64,000 bases of DNA from NCBI RefSeq assembly GCF_042685085.1, contig NZ_JBHUMM010000043.1:496001-560000 (forward strand), given 5' to 3'. The position numbers and the translations under genes were made by a program. The stretch comes from Marinicrinis sediminis. Lineage in GTDB: Bacteria > Bacillota > Bacilli > Paenibacillales > KCTC-33676. Each line of letters opens with the position of its first letter. Within the stretch, counting starts at the first letter, position 1. The notes beneath the pieces were generated by a model, which saw nothing but the letters and a program-made list of their open reading frames with translations, did no database searches and was not told where the DNA came from. Below, one piece after another: positions 17,943-26,749 of this stretch.

Positions 17943-18650
17943 ATGAATAGACGAATGATCGCCATTCAAGTCCCTACGGATTGGACATGGGAAATGAGCA
18001 ACGTCATGCTGTCGTATGTATCTGAAGAGCGGCAGGCGCGTTGCAAGCGGTTTGTTCATGACAAAGATCGCATCGCCTCCCTGTATTCGGAGTTGCTGGC
18101 GAGAGCCATGATTGCGCAGTTTACGAACCGACGCGCCAGTCAGATTGCATTTGGGAAAAACGAGTATGGCAAACCCTATCCGCTCGGCATATCGGACATC
18201 GACTTTAATATTTCACATTCCGGGAAATGGGTACTGGGCGCTGTCAGCCAGCGACCGATCGGAGTGGATGTCGAGCGCATTCACCCGATTAACGAAACGG
18301 CCCTGGCTGAGCGCTTCTTTGCCCCTGTTGAAGCAGAAATGCTGAATGGCATTCAGCAGGACGAAGCACGCAAAAAACGGTTTTATCAGATTTGGTCACT
18401 GAAGGAGAGCTATATCAAATGGAAAGGGACGGGCCTCAGTACATCTCTGAGCAGTTTTTCTTTCCGGTTTGATCTGGACGAGCAGCTTCATTTTCAAAGT
18501 GACCATCCGGATTGCTGCTACTTTCATATCGACTGGCTGGACGAGGCGCATCCGTTTGCCCTGTGCAGCAGTGATCCGTGGCAGCAAGCAGTGGAAATAG
18601 AGACGATTCATCCTGCAGATCTGCATGCCATGATCAGAATGATGGGATGA
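17943..18650 (+). CDS. Sfp-type 4'-phosphopantetheinyl transferase
   Basis: 235 residues, the usual Sfp length. Contains ISHSGKWVLGA, the Mg-binding GVDVERI motif and WSLKESYIKWKGTGLS, all hallmarks of the family. It transfers phosphopantetheine from CoA to the active Ser of carrier proteins, here the PCPs of the NRPS and any ACPs of the unseen upstream part. It sits 62 bases after the exporter, in the same orientation. RBS GAGAGGAA precedes the ATG. Confidence 0.95.
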   Translation: MNRRMIAIQVPTDWTWEMSNVMLSYVSEERQARCKRFVHDKDRIASLYSELLARAMIAQFTNRRASQIAFGKNEYGKPYPLGISDIDFNISHSGKWVLGAVSQRPIGVDVERIHPINETALAERFFAPVEAEMLNGIQQDEARKKRFYQIWSLKESYIKWKGTGLSTSLSSFSFRFDLDEQLHFQSDHPDCCYFHIDWLDEAHPFALCSSDPWQQAVEIETIHPADLHAMIRMMG

Positions 18651-18700
18651 ATCGCGTACGTGGCAAGTTGGATATGGAATGAAAGGGGGAATCGCAAGTG

Positions 18701-19918
18701 ATGGCTTTTGTTTTTCCGGGTCAGGGGTCCCAGTATCCGGGGATGGCTGGCAAATGGATGGAACGGTCAGAGGCCTTTCGCGAAGTGCTGAATGAGGCAG
18801 ATGATGCGCTGGGATGGAGTCTATCCACCCTATGTACAACCGGTTCCCAGGAGGAACTGAAGCAGACGGAGCGCACGCAACCGGCACTCCTGACCATCAG
18901 CATGGGGATCTATCGGGCCATGGAAGAAAAGGCCGGGCGCAAATTGAGCCCCACTGTGCTCGCGGGTCACAGTCTCGGGGAATATGGTGCGCTTGTTGTT
19001 GCCGGTGCCATTTCTTTTGGAGAGGCACTAAGATTAACGGAGCGAAGAGGACAGCTGATGGAGGAAGCCTTGCCTGGCGGAGTCGGCAGCATGGCGGCCA
19101 TCAGCGGAATCGACGGGCAGCTGGCCGGTACCATTATAGCCAACTGGCGTGAACGGGAAAACAAGGCGGTTTGGCCAGCTTGCTGGAATGGGCCGACACA
19201 AACCGTGGTGGCAGGACATACCACGGATTTGGAAGAGCTCGCAACCCTGTTTCGCTCAGAACCGAATGTGAAAGTACAGATGCTCAGAGTGAGTGGTCCT
19301 TTTCACAGTCCACTTATGGAATCTGTAACGGAAGCCTTTCGCAGTGAATTGAAGCAGGCAGCCTGGCAAAGTCCAAGCACGCCGGTATTGTCCAACATTC
19401 ATGCTCAGCCTTATCGCGCTGTCGAAGACATCATCGATGGACTTGCCAGACAGTTGACAGAGCCTGTCCGGTGGGTGGAAACGATGACAGCGATGAAACA
19501 TCACCATATCCAGGAGATGGTGGAGATTGGACCGCGCAAGGTGTTAAAGCAGTTTGCCGCTGCGAACGGGTGGCGGAATGGTGTGCTGGCAATGGATGAA
19601 GAAGCAGACTGGGCGCAATGGCATCAAGCATACGAGCCCATGGAACCTCAACATCTGTTGAAACGCTGTATACAACTGGCGGTCACCACTCGCAATCAGC
19701 ACCATACCGCAGATCACGTCAAGCAAATTGAAGAACAGTACGAGGCGCTGCAAAAACTGCAGGTTTCACTTGATCACACACCAGCAAAGTCTGGCGATGA
19801 AGCGTTCAGGACGACGATGGAAGCAGCGAGGCATCACCTCTCTCTTCTGCTCCAGGCAAAAGGCTGCTCGGATGAAGAGCAGAGCAGGTTGATGCGGCAG
19901 ATGGAACGAATGGTTTAA
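18701..19918 (+). CDS. Free-standing ACP malonyl transferase (trans-AT type)
   Basis: About 405 residues. FVFPGQGSQYPG opens the protein, Ser91 lies in AGHSLGEY, and GPFHSPLM carries the expected His. The catalytic part fills ~1-300. A ~100-residue helical extension rich in Glu/Gln follows (EEQYEALQKLQ), longer than housekeeping FabD. GTG 18698 is an alternative start. It is located at the end of an NRPS cluster that also has FkbH and a dedicated Sfp enzyme, so a trans-acting acyltransferase serving PKS modules upstream of the window is the best reading. A diverged second FabD cannot be excluded. Confidence 0.9.
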   Translation: MAFVFPGQGSQYPGMAGKWMERSEAFREVLNEADDALGWSLSTLCTTGSQEELKQTERTQPALLTISMGIYRAMEEKAGRKLSPTVLAGHSLGEYGALVVAGAISFGEALRLTERRGQLMEEALPGGVGSMAAISGIDGQLAGTIIANWRERENKAVWPACWNGPTQTVVAGHTTDLEELATLFRSEPNVKVQMLRVSGPFHSPLMESVTEAFRSELKQAAWQSPSTPVLSNIHAQPYRAVEDIIDGLARQLTEPVRWVETMTAMKHHHIQEMVEIGPRKVLKQFAAANGWRNGVLAMDEEADWAQWHQAYEPMEPQHLLKRCIQLAVTTRNQHHTADHVKQIEEQYEALQKLQVSLDHTPAKSGDEAFRTTMEAARHHLSLLLQAKGCSDEEQSRLMRQMERMV

Positions 19919-19928
19919 TCCTTGGGAG

Positions 19929-19972
19929 AACCCGAGCTGGTACCTGACAGGTATCTGGCTCGGGTTTTCTTG
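19929..19972 (+). terminator. Rho-independent terminator ending the NRPS cluster
   Basis: AACCCGAGC pairs with GCTCGGGTT over a loop that contains a smaller TACCTG/AGGTA hairpin, and TTTTCTT follows. It starts 10 bases after the malonyl transferase stop and marks the right boundary of the biosynthetic operon. Confidence 0.85.
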
Positions 19973-19982
19973 TCTGGGGTGC

Positions 19983-20011
19983 TTGGTCTATGAGGGGCAA
20001 AGTGATAGAAT
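19983..20011 (+). promoter_or_regulatory. Putative sigma-A promoter of thyA-dfrA
   Basis: TTGGTC and TAGAAT are separated by 17 bases, 61 bases before the thyA start and just after the cluster terminator. The match to consensus is moderate. Confidence 0.4.
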
Positions 20012-20018
20012 ACTATCA
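20003..20018. promoter_or_regulatory. Inverted repeat overlapping the thyA promoter -10
   Basis: TGATAG-AATA-CTATCA is a perfect 6-bp inverted repeat lying over the putative -10 box. It has the form of a small operator. The cognate regulator is unknown and chance is possible for so short an element. Confidence 0.3.
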
Positions 20019-20072
20019 GATAGAATGGCATTCATGAGACGCATGAGCCATGCAATGAAAGGAAGATGAAGC

Positions 20073-20867
20073 TTGAAACAGTATTTAGACTTGTGTGCGC
20101 ATGTGCTGGAACACGGGCATCAGAAAAGTGATCGGACCGGAACGGGTACGATCAGCCAGTTTGGTTACCAGATGCGGTTTGATCTGCAAAAGGGCTTCCC
20201 GCTGGTTACCACGAAAAAACTGCACCTGAAGTCGATCATTCATGAACTGCTGTGGTTTTTGGCCGGCGATACGAATGTCAAATACCTGCAGGAGCATGGC
20301 GTGCGCATCTGGAATGAATGGGCAGATGAAAATGGAGACCTCGGTCCCGTGTACGGTCATCAGTGGCGATCCTGGCAAGGAGCGAATGGCGAAACGATTG
20401 ACCAGATCCGGCAGCTGCTACATGATCTTCAACATCAGCCAGATTCCCGCAGAATGATCGTGAGTGCCTGGAATGTCGGAGATTTGAAAGAAATGGCTCT
20501 TGCACCTTGTCACTGTCTGTTTCAGTTTTATGTGGCAGACGGCAAGTTGTCCTGCCAATTGTATCAGCGCAGTGCGGATGTTTTCCTCGGCGTGCCATTC
20601 AATATCGCCTCCTATGCATTGCTGACCTTGATGATCGCCCAGGTAACGGGATTGGAACCGGGAGAATTTGTACATACGTTTGGGGATGTGCATATTTATA
20701 ACAATCATATTGAGCAAGTCAAGCTCCAATTAACCCGCGAGCCGCGTACCCTTCCGACGATGAAATTAAATTCGGAAGTTCAATCCCTGTTTGATTTTAA
20801 GTATGAAGACTTTACCCTGGAAGGGTATGATCCGCATCCTCGCATCAAGGGAGAGGTGTCCGTATGA
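20073..20867 (+). CDS. thyA: Thymidylate synthase
   Basis: 264 residues, the same size as the E. coli ThyA class. Methylates dUMP to dTMP with methylenetetrahydrofolate. Seen: SDRTGTGT, GFPLVTTKKL, the catalytic Cys in LAPCHCLFQFYV, QRSADVFLGVPFNIASY and HIYNNHIEQ. The start is TTG at 20073 with GGAAGATGAAG upstream; homologues begin at the same Met-Lys-Gln-Tyr. It overlaps dfrA by 4 bases (ATGA), which implies translational coupling of the two enzymes that consume and regenerate folate. Confidence 0.98.
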   Translation: MKQYLDLCAHVLEHGHQKSDRTGTGTISQFGYQMRFDLQKGFPLVTTKKLHLKSIIHELLWFLAGDTNVKYLQEHGVRIWNEWADENGDLGPVYGHQWRSWQGANGETIDQIRQLLHDLQHQPDSRRMIVSAWNVGDLKEMALAPCHCLFQFYVADGKLSCQLYQRSADVFLGVPFNIASYALLTLMIAQVTGLEPGEFVHTFGDVHIYNNHIEQVKLQLTREPRTLPTMKLNSEVQSLFDFKYEDFTLEGYDPHPRIKGEVSV

Positions 20868-21382
20868 TCGCGTTAATCTGGGCGATGGGCGAAAATCGGG
20901 TGATCGGAAAAAACAACCAGATGCCCTGGCATCTGCCTGCGGATCTGACCTATTTCAAGCAGACCACGATGGGTGCTCCCGTTCTGATGGGTCGCAAGAC
21001 GTTTGAGTCCATTGGCAAACCACTGCCGGGCAGAGAAAACTGGATTCTCACAACCAATCAGGACTATGTAGCTGATGGATGTAAAGTGGTTCATACTGTG
21101 GATGAATTGCTTGAACAATTGAAACAAGACGACGAGCCAAACGACACGCTGTTTGTTATTGGCGGGGCACAAATATACCGCCAGTTTCTGGCGGTGGCTG
21201 ATCGCCTCTATGTGACCCATATCCATCAAGCATTTGAGGGAGATACCTTTTTCCCGGACTATGATGCTGCACAGTGGCGGCTTGTCCAACAGATCGAAGG
21301 ACAGGTAAACGAACGGAATCCATACCCCCATGATTTTTGTGTTTATGAACGCATTGGATCGTCTGATCCAGCATCAACCTGA
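20864..21382 (+). CDS. dfrA: Dihydrofolate reductase
   Basis: 172 residues; reduces dihydrofolate to tetrahydrofolate with NADPH. The start overlaps the thyA stop. Family marks: IWAMGENRVIGKNNQMPWHLPADL, with the Asp of PADL being the usual catalytic acid, GRKTFESIGKPLPGR, WILT and VIGGAQIYRQF. Standard chromosomal type; nothing in the active-site motifs suggests an unusual resistant variant. Confidence 0.97.
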   Translation: MIALIWAMGENRVIGKNNQMPWHLPADLTYFKQTTMGAPVLMGRKTFESIGKPLPGRENWILTTNQDYVADGCKVVHTVDELLEQLKQDDEPNDTLFVIGGAQIYRQFLAVADRLYVTHIHQAFEGDTFFPDYDAAQWRLVQQIEGQVNERNPYPHDFCVYERIGSSDPAST

Positions 21383-21501
21383 GGATGTGGCGAGTTGATC
21401 ACTTGATGTGAAGAGTTTGTAAAGCGGAAGGAATTGGACGGCAAGAATGGAATACAACATGCAGACAGCATACACATCTCGCAAACAAAAGGGGTAGTCA
21501 A

Positions 21502-22713
21502 ATGTCGCATGACAGCAAGAGAAGCGGATTTGCCAAAATGGCAGAAGTGTTTTGGGCGTCACTAAAGCTCGGTTTGACCTCCTTTGGAGGTCCCGTTGCC
21601 CACCTGGGGTATTTCCGGGATGAATATGTTGTACGTCGCAAATGGCTAACCGATCAGGCCTATGCCGACATTGTGGCGCTCTGCCAGTTCCTTCCGGGTC
21701 CTGCGAGCAGTCAGGTCGGGATATCCGTTGGCTGGAGCCGGGCAGGGAAAGCCGGTGCCTTTGCAGCCTGGTTGGGCTTCACGCTGCCTTCCGCCCTATT
21801 TCTGATGATGGCCGCACTTTGGATGCAGAACAGCAGTGTCCAGGGAGGATGGATTCACGGTTTGAAGCTGCTGGCGGTCGTGATCGTGGCCCAGGCGGTA
21901 TGGGGCATGGGCAAGACCCTGGCTACGGGTGCCTATCGATTCAGCCTGGCCATGGTCAGTGCAGCCGTTATGCTGTTGTTCCCTGAAGCTTTTACCCCGA
22001 TCCTCCTTATTGGCATCGCAGGGCTGATCGGGTGGCTGACCGTGAAGACGGAAGAAGTGAAACAGCAGGATTCAGCTGAACTTCCCCTGTTGCAATCAGA
22101 TAAAAGGTGGTTGCCACCGTGGCTCTACCTCGGTTTGTTTGGAGGGCTGCTGATTGCCTTTCCGATGTGGAACCGCTTTGCAGATTCGATGATTTCGTCG
22201 ATTGTGGATGTCTTTTACCGGACGGGGTCATTTGTGTTTGGCGGGGGCCATGTAGTCCTTCCTTTACTGGAAAATGAAGTCGTAAAAGGCAACTGGCTGA
22301 CGTCTGATCAGTTTTTGGCTGGTTATGGTCTGGCCCAGGCTGTTCCCGGTCCGCTCTTTACTTTTTCCTCGTATATCGGAGGCGCTCTGGATAGCGGCTG
22401 GACCGGAGCTGGCTATGCCATGCTTGCAGTAGCGGCCATATTTCTGCCTTCCTTTTTACTGATTTTCGGCGTGCTGCCTTATTGGTCGAAAGTAAAAAAA
22501 ATCCCTTCCATTCGAAAGGGATTGGTAGGGGTCAATGCCGCCGTGGTCGGGATTTTGCTGGCCGTCTGGATTGATCCGATTTTAACTTCCTCGCTCCGTC
22601 ACAATGAGGATGCTGCGTTTGTCCTGATCCTGCTGGCTTTGGCCGCTGGGTGGAAGCTACCCCCGTGGGTACTGGTGGTACTATCTGCTGGATTTGGACA
22701 ACTGCTATTCTAG
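21502..22713 (+). CDS. chrA: ChrA-type chromate transporter
   Basis: 403 residues, the long two-domain CHR form. Each half carries the family pattern: LKLGLTSFGGPVAHLGYFRDEYV with LCQFLPGPASSQ in the first, FVFGGGHVVLPLLENEVV with GLAQAVPGPLFTFSSY in the second. About ten to twelve membrane segments. Members export chromate or related oxyanions; the real substrate is unproven. AAAGGGG precedes the ATG. Its stop codon shares the bases CTAG with the stop of the convergent dehydrogenase gene. Confidence 0.93.
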   Translation: MSHDSKRSGFAKMAEVFWASLKLGLTSFGGPVAHLGYFRDEYVVRRKWLTDQAYADIVALCQFLPGPASSQVGISVGWSRAGKAGAFAAWLGFTLPSALFLMMAALWMQNSSVQGGWIHGLKLLAVVIVAQAVWGMGKTLATGAYRFSLAMVSAAVMLLFPEAFTPILLIGIAGLIGWLTVKTEEVKQQDSAELPLLQSDKRWLPPWLYLGLFGGLLIAFPMWNRFADSMISSIVDVFYRTGSFVFGGGHVVLPLLENEVVKGNWLTSDQFLAGYGLAQAVPGPLFTFSSYIGGALDSGWTGAGYAMLAVAAIFLPSFLLIFGVLPYWSKVKKIPSIRKGLVGVNAAVVGILLAVWIDPILTSSLRHNEDAAFVLILLALAAGWKLPPWVLVVLSAGFGQLLF

Positions 22714-23789
22714 GTGCTCGGAGCCAGTATAGGCAATTCGATGGTTTCTTCCTGTCCGGATTCACTGGAACGATAGATCGCATCGATGATCGCCTGATTC
22801 ATGATCCCTGTCTGCACATGGCTGACAGGGTCTTTTTTTGTCTGGATGCAGGATATAAAATGCCTGCTTTGGGCAGTTCGCTCATTCTCATCCCTGTCTT
22901 CAACCTGCAAGGAGACGGAAGCAGGCTGATCAAACAGCTCTGTCAGCAGTGTACCGTTTCCACCCTTAAAGCGGGCCCCGCCCAGATCACCTAGCAGTTC
23001 GAGATACGGTTCTTCATCAGAGAGAATGTGGGCGGCCCAACTGACATCCAATTGAAGAGTGCGATCATCTTCAAAACGAATCAAGGCGGTGGCAAAGTCT
23101 TCTACATCATAGGTACCCGAATGAGTAGCACCCCCATAGCCACCTACTCCGATCCCTCTGGACCCAAGCTTCCCATATACTTTTCCGCTGACGGATACGG
23201 GACGAGGCTGTCCCATGAGGTCCATGCCAATATCCAGCATATGGACTCCGAGGTCAATCAGAGGACCGCCACCCGCAAGCTTCTTCTGTGTAAACCAGCC
23301 GCCATAGCCGGGGATGCCCTTGCGCCGTACCCAGCCAGCTTTTGCATGGTAGATGTTGCCGAGCGCACCTTTTTGGATTTGATGACGAATCCGGTTGATC
23401 ACCGGATGAAAGCGCAGCTGATGGGCAATCATCAGGGTGAGACCGCTATCGGCCACGGTATGCGCGATCTCCATCGCTTCCCTGACACTCATGGCCATCG
23501 GTTTTTCCAGCAGCACATGCTTGCCTGCTTTTAATGCCTGGATGGCTAATGGGGCATGAAAAACATTGGGAACGGCAATAATCACCGCGTCTATGCCTGG
23601 ATCTGTGAGCATGTCTTCTACCGACTGATAAACTTGCGGGATGTCAAATTGTGAACGAAAAGAACGGGCAGCGTCCTGATTAATGTCGTAGACAGCTGAG
23701 ATCGTCGCATCCTCCACGCCTTTGAACGCGTGACAATGAGCGCCTGCAATGCCTCCGGTTCCAATTAATCCGATGTGTATGTGTGTCAT
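22710..23789 (-). CDS. Gfo/Idh/MocA family NAD(P)-dependent sugar dehydrogenase
   Basis: 359 residues. N-terminal Rossmann fold (IGLIGTGGIAGAHC), then VLLEKPMAMSVREA with the family EKP motif and a GGGPLIDLGVHMLD segment. Oxidises or epimerises a sugar or inositol-type substrate; the substrate cannot be told from the motifs. AGGAGG lies just upstream of its ATG. It is divergent from the sugar ABC transporter operon that starts 250 bases away, so a shared substrate is plausible. It converges with chrA and overlaps it by 4 bases. Confidence 0.93.
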   Translation of the reverse strand: MTHIHIGLIGTGGIAGAHCHAFKGVEDATISAVYDINQDAARSFRSQFDIPQVYQSVEDMLTDPGIDAVIIAVPNVFHAPLAIQALKAGKHVLLEKPMAMSVREAMEIAHTVADSGLTLMIAHQLRFHPVINRIRHQIQKGALGNIYHAKAGWVRRKGIPGYGGWFTQKKLAGGGPLIDLGVHMLDIGMDLMGQPRPVSVSGKVYGKLGSRGIGVGGYGGATHSGTYDVEDFATALIRFEDDRTLQLDVSWAAHILSDEEPYLELLGDLGGARFKGGNGTLLTELFDQPASVSLQVEDRDENERTAQSRHFISCIQTKKDPVSHVQTGIMNQAIIDAIYRSSESGQEETIELPILAPST

Positions 23790-23948
23790 GAACCTTCCTC
23801 CTTCGCTTGCCTTTACAATATCTTTATCCTAATCGTTTCACGTATCCATTGAAATTTTTGATTTTGCTGTTTTCTTATTCAATCTTGGTTCTTTTACAAG
23901 GTTCTCATGCAAATTGAACGGCAATAGCCGGCAGGAATGAAAAAAGGA

Positions 23949-23977
23949 TTGACGAATCAGAAGGAACATTGTAAACT
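23949..23977 (+). promoter_or_regulatory. Promoter of the sugar ABC transporter operon
   Basis: TTGACG and TAAACT with exactly 17 bases between them, 63 bases before the binding-protein start. The rest of the 251-base divergent gap is AT-rich, with no other clear signal. Confidence 0.55.
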
Positions 23978-24040
23978 AAATCACAATTCCAAGTTAACAA
24001 GTAGGAATTACAGACATACATACATCAAGGGGGAAGTTAC

Positions 24041-25129
24041 ATGCATAGCAAAAAATCAGTCAGAACGTTCACATCCATCATGATCCTCGCCATTTCCATG
24101 ATGATGGTGCTGGCCGCATGTGGAGGCAATGAAAACCAGCAGGCGAACAAGGAATCCAATGAAGGAGCAGCCTCCTCCGGTCATGAGCTGGCAGACAAGC
24201 GGATCGCGCTGGTCATGCAGCAAAATCTGGGGACTTTTTCCTCTCAATATATTGAAGGCGTTAGAGAGCAGGTGGAAGCCTTTGGCGGAGAGTTAACCGT
24301 TTTGGATGCCAATACAGACCTGGCACGGATGGCATCCAATCTGGATTCAGCCGTAACACAGCGATTCGATGGCATTCTGATTGACCACGGTACAGCAGAA
24401 GCGCTGCAACAAGGTGTAGAGAAAGCATTGGAGAAAGAGATTCCTGTTGTGGCATTTGATGCACAGGTCGATGTCCCGGGCGTACCGGTTCTGGAACAAA
24501 ATGATCAGAAGATGGCAGAAGCCACCCTGAACAGTTTGGGAGAGGAACTGGAGGGCAAGGGAAATATCGTGAAGATCTGGGTAGCTGGCTTCGCGCCGAT
24601 GGAGCGCAGACAAGAAAGCTACGCCGCATTCCTTGAAGCGAACCCGGGAATCAACGAACTGGCGTCCTTCGGCAATGCCACTCAGAATACCGCACTGGAT
24701 ACACAAGCACAAATGGCCGCATTGCTGAAGCAATATCCTGAGGGAGAAATTGACGCAGTCTGGGCTGCGTGGGATGAATTCGCCAAGGGAGCCGCTCGTG
24801 CCATTGCGGAAGCAGGACGGACGGAAATCCGTGTATACGGTATTGACATCAGTGATGAAGACTTGCAGATGATTCAGGACCCGTCCAACCCATGGGTAGC
24901 GACGGCAGCAGTGAATCCAACGGATATCGGCAAGGTTCAGGTGCGTTATCTGTATCAGAAAATGCACGGCGATGAAGTGGACGATCAAATTATTCTGAAC
25001 CCTGTATTCGTGCATCGGGATATGCTGTCCGAGGAGCCAGTGACCACTGGCAACCTGAGCGAGTATGTGGAAGAATGGGGCAACAATGATCAAGGCTATA
25101 AAGACTGGATGAAAGATCTGGAACAATAA
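24041..25129 (+). CDS. Sugar ABC transporter substrate-binding lipoprotein (RbsB-like)
   Basis: 362 residues. Lipoprotein signal peptide with LAAC, lipidated Cys27, followed by a Gly/Asn/Gln-rich linker. The mature part is a periplasmic-binding-protein type I fold: KRIALVMQQNLGTFSSQYIEGV opening, FDGILIDHG, PVVAFDAQVDVPG and AVWAAWDEFAKGAARAI. It should capture a sugar outside the membrane and feed the ATPase/permease pair encoded downstream. Ligand unknown. RBS AAGGGGGAAG. Confidence 0.94.
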   Translation: MHSKKSVRTFTSIMILAISMMMVLAACGGNENQQANKESNEGAASSGHELADKRIALVMQQNLGTFSSQYIEGVREQVEAFGGELTVLDANTDLARMASNLDSAVTQRFDGILIDHGTAEALQQGVEKALEKEIPVVAFDAQVDVPGVPVLEQNDQKMAEATLNSLGEELEGKGNIVKIWVAGFAPMERRQESYAAFLEANPGINELASFGNATQNTALDTQAQMAALLKQYPEGEIDAVWAAWDEFAKGAARAIAEAGRTEIRVYGIDISDEDLQMIQDPSNPWVATAAVNPTDIGKVQVRYLYQKMHGDEVDDQIILNPVFVHRDMLSEEPVTTGNLSEYVEEWGNNDQGYKDWMKDLEQ

Positions 25130-25138
25130 GGTTGAACC

Positions 25139-25172
25139 AGCCCCGCTTTGTTTGTGAAAGTGGGGCTTTATT
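25139..25172 (+). terminator. Intercistronic hairpin/attenuator after the binding protein gene
   Basis: AGCCCCGCTTT pairs with AAGTGGGGCT (one G-T pair) and a short TTTATT follows. It lies 10 bases after the binding-protein stop, and the ATPase gene follows. This position commonly lets the binding protein be made in excess. A TATAAT at 25191-25196 without a good -35 might allow some reinitiation. Confidence 0.6.
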
Positions 25173-25240
25173 CATGCCGTGACATCGCGTTATAATAGAT
25201 CATCTTCCATTGCAACATGAAAACAGAAGGAGGTTCAGAC

Positions 25241-26749
25241 ATGCGAAATGTGTTGCAGATGAAAGCCATATCCAAACATTTTCCTGGCGTGAAAGCACTT
25301 CAGCATGTCGATTTTCAGCTCAAAGGCGGAGAGATTCATGCGCTGATTGGGGCAAACGGTGCGGGAAAAAGCACACTGATGAAAATTCTGGCAGGCGCTT
25401 ACCGTTTGGATGAGGGCCAGATCCTGCTGAATGATCAGCCCATCACCATTCACAATCCGATGGATGCCAAGCGAGCAGGCATCGCCTGTGTATATCAGGA
25501 AGTGGACACCGCGTTGATCGCGGACTTGACTGTAGCGGAGAATATTATGCTGGATGACATGAGTGCGGGCAAGGGTTTGAAGCTGATTTCATGGAAGCAG
25601 ATGCACCAGCAGGCAGCTGAGGTCTTGGACCGAATCGGATATCCGCTGGCAACCACGCGCAAGGTGAGTGACGTATCTTTGTCTGACAAGCAAATGATTC
25701 TGATTGCGAGAGCGTTGATCCAGAAAGCCGGTTTTATTATTTTCGACGAACCGACTGCGCCGCTCAGCATGGAAGAGGCGGACAAACTGTTCGTGGTGAT
25801 GAATCAGCTGAAGCAAGAGGGAGTAGGTTCTATCTTCATCTCTCACCGCCTGCCGGAGATCTTTGAACTCTGCAATCGGATTACCGTTATGCGGGACGGG
25901 AAACGGATCTCAACCCATTCGATCTCCCAAACCTCAATCGATCAGGTCGTGGAAGAAATGCTCGGCAGAGAAATGGGAGAGGAATTTGAAGAACGGGAGC
26001 AGGAGCGAGGCGAGGTTTGTCTGGAATTGAAGCAGGTACATAGTGGAGCGCGTGTGCAAGGTGTGGACCTGACCGTTCATCGTGGCGAAATCGTCGGTGT
26101 GATCGGCTTTGTTGGCGCTGGCAAGACGGAGCTGGCCCGTGTGCTGGCTGGTGCGGATAAGGTAGAGCAAGGGGAATACTGGCTGTCCGGGAAATCGGTA
26201 CGTTTCCGGGAGCCTGCGGATGCGATACAGGCCGGGGTCGTGATGGTGCCGGAGGAAAGACGCAAGCAAGGCATTCTCGTTCAGGAGGATGTGAATTACA
26301 ACCTGACGTTGCCTGCACTGAAAAAATGGACTCGATGGGGATGGATGAAGTTCGGAGAGATGCGCAAGCATTCAGAGCAAATCGTTCGGACTCTGAATAT
26401 TAAAACGCCGCACGTCATGCAGAAGCTGAACCATTTAAGCGGAGGCAACCAGCAGAAGGTCGTGGTCGGTAAGTGGCTGCCTGTGGATGCGGACGTTTAT
26501 GTTTTCGATGAACCGACCAAAGGCGTAGACATCGGAGCACGCAAGGAGCTGTACAAGCTGATTCAGAATCTGGCTGCGGACGGCAAAGCCATCGTCTATC
26601 TTTCTTCTGAATTTCAGGAAATCCTGGGAATCTCGGATCGGATTGTGGTGATGTGCGACGGGAAACAGGTCAAGGAGTTTCAACGAGGTGAAGCCACTCA
26701 GGATCAGCTGGCTTACTATGCAAGTGCGGGAGAGGAGCATACAGGATGA
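25241..26749 (+). CDS. Sugar ABC transporter ATP-binding protein (RbsA-like, two ATPase domains)
   Basis: About 502 residues. ATG 25241 is chosen because AGAAGGAGG ends 7 bases before it; the in-frame ATG at 25217 precedes that site. The first ATPase domain has GANGAGKST and IIFDEPTAPLS but a weak signature (VSLSDKQ). The second has a degenerate P-loop (GFVGAGKTE), LSGGNQQKVVVGKWL and VFDEPTKGVDIGA. This asymmetry is usual for RbsA/MglA-type proteins. Cytoplasmic partner of the permease, whose ATG overlaps its stop codon by 4 bases. Confidence 0.95.
   Translation: MRNVLQMKAISKHFPGVKALQHVDFQLKGGEIHALIGANGAGKSTLMKILAGAYRLDEGQILLNDQPITIHNPMDAKRAGIACVYQEVDTALIADLTVAENIMLDDMSAGKGLKLISWKQMHQQAAEVLDRIGYPLATTRKVSDVSLSDKQMILIARALIQKAGFIIFDEPTAPLSMEEADKLFVVMNQLKQEGVGSIFISHRLPEIFELCNRITVMRDGKRISTHSISQTSIDQVVEEMLGREMGEEFEEREQERGEVCLELKQVHSGARVQGVDLTVHRGEIVGVIGFVGAGKTELARVLAGADKVEQGEYWLSGKSVRFREPADAIQAGVVMVPEERRKQGILVQEDVNYNLTLPALKKWTRWGWMKFGEMRKHSEQIVRTLNIKTPHVMQKLNHLSGGNQQKVVVGKWLPVDADVYVFDEPTKGVDIGARKELYKLIQNLAADGKAIVYLSSEFQEILGISDRIVVMCDGKQVKEFQRGEATQDQLAYYASAGEEHTG

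Noticed and set aside
20073..21382. thyA-dfrA considered as self-resistance for an antifolate made by the cluster
   Set aside because: Both enzymes look standard, are separated from the cluster by a terminator, and the pair is commonly adjacent in related bacteria.
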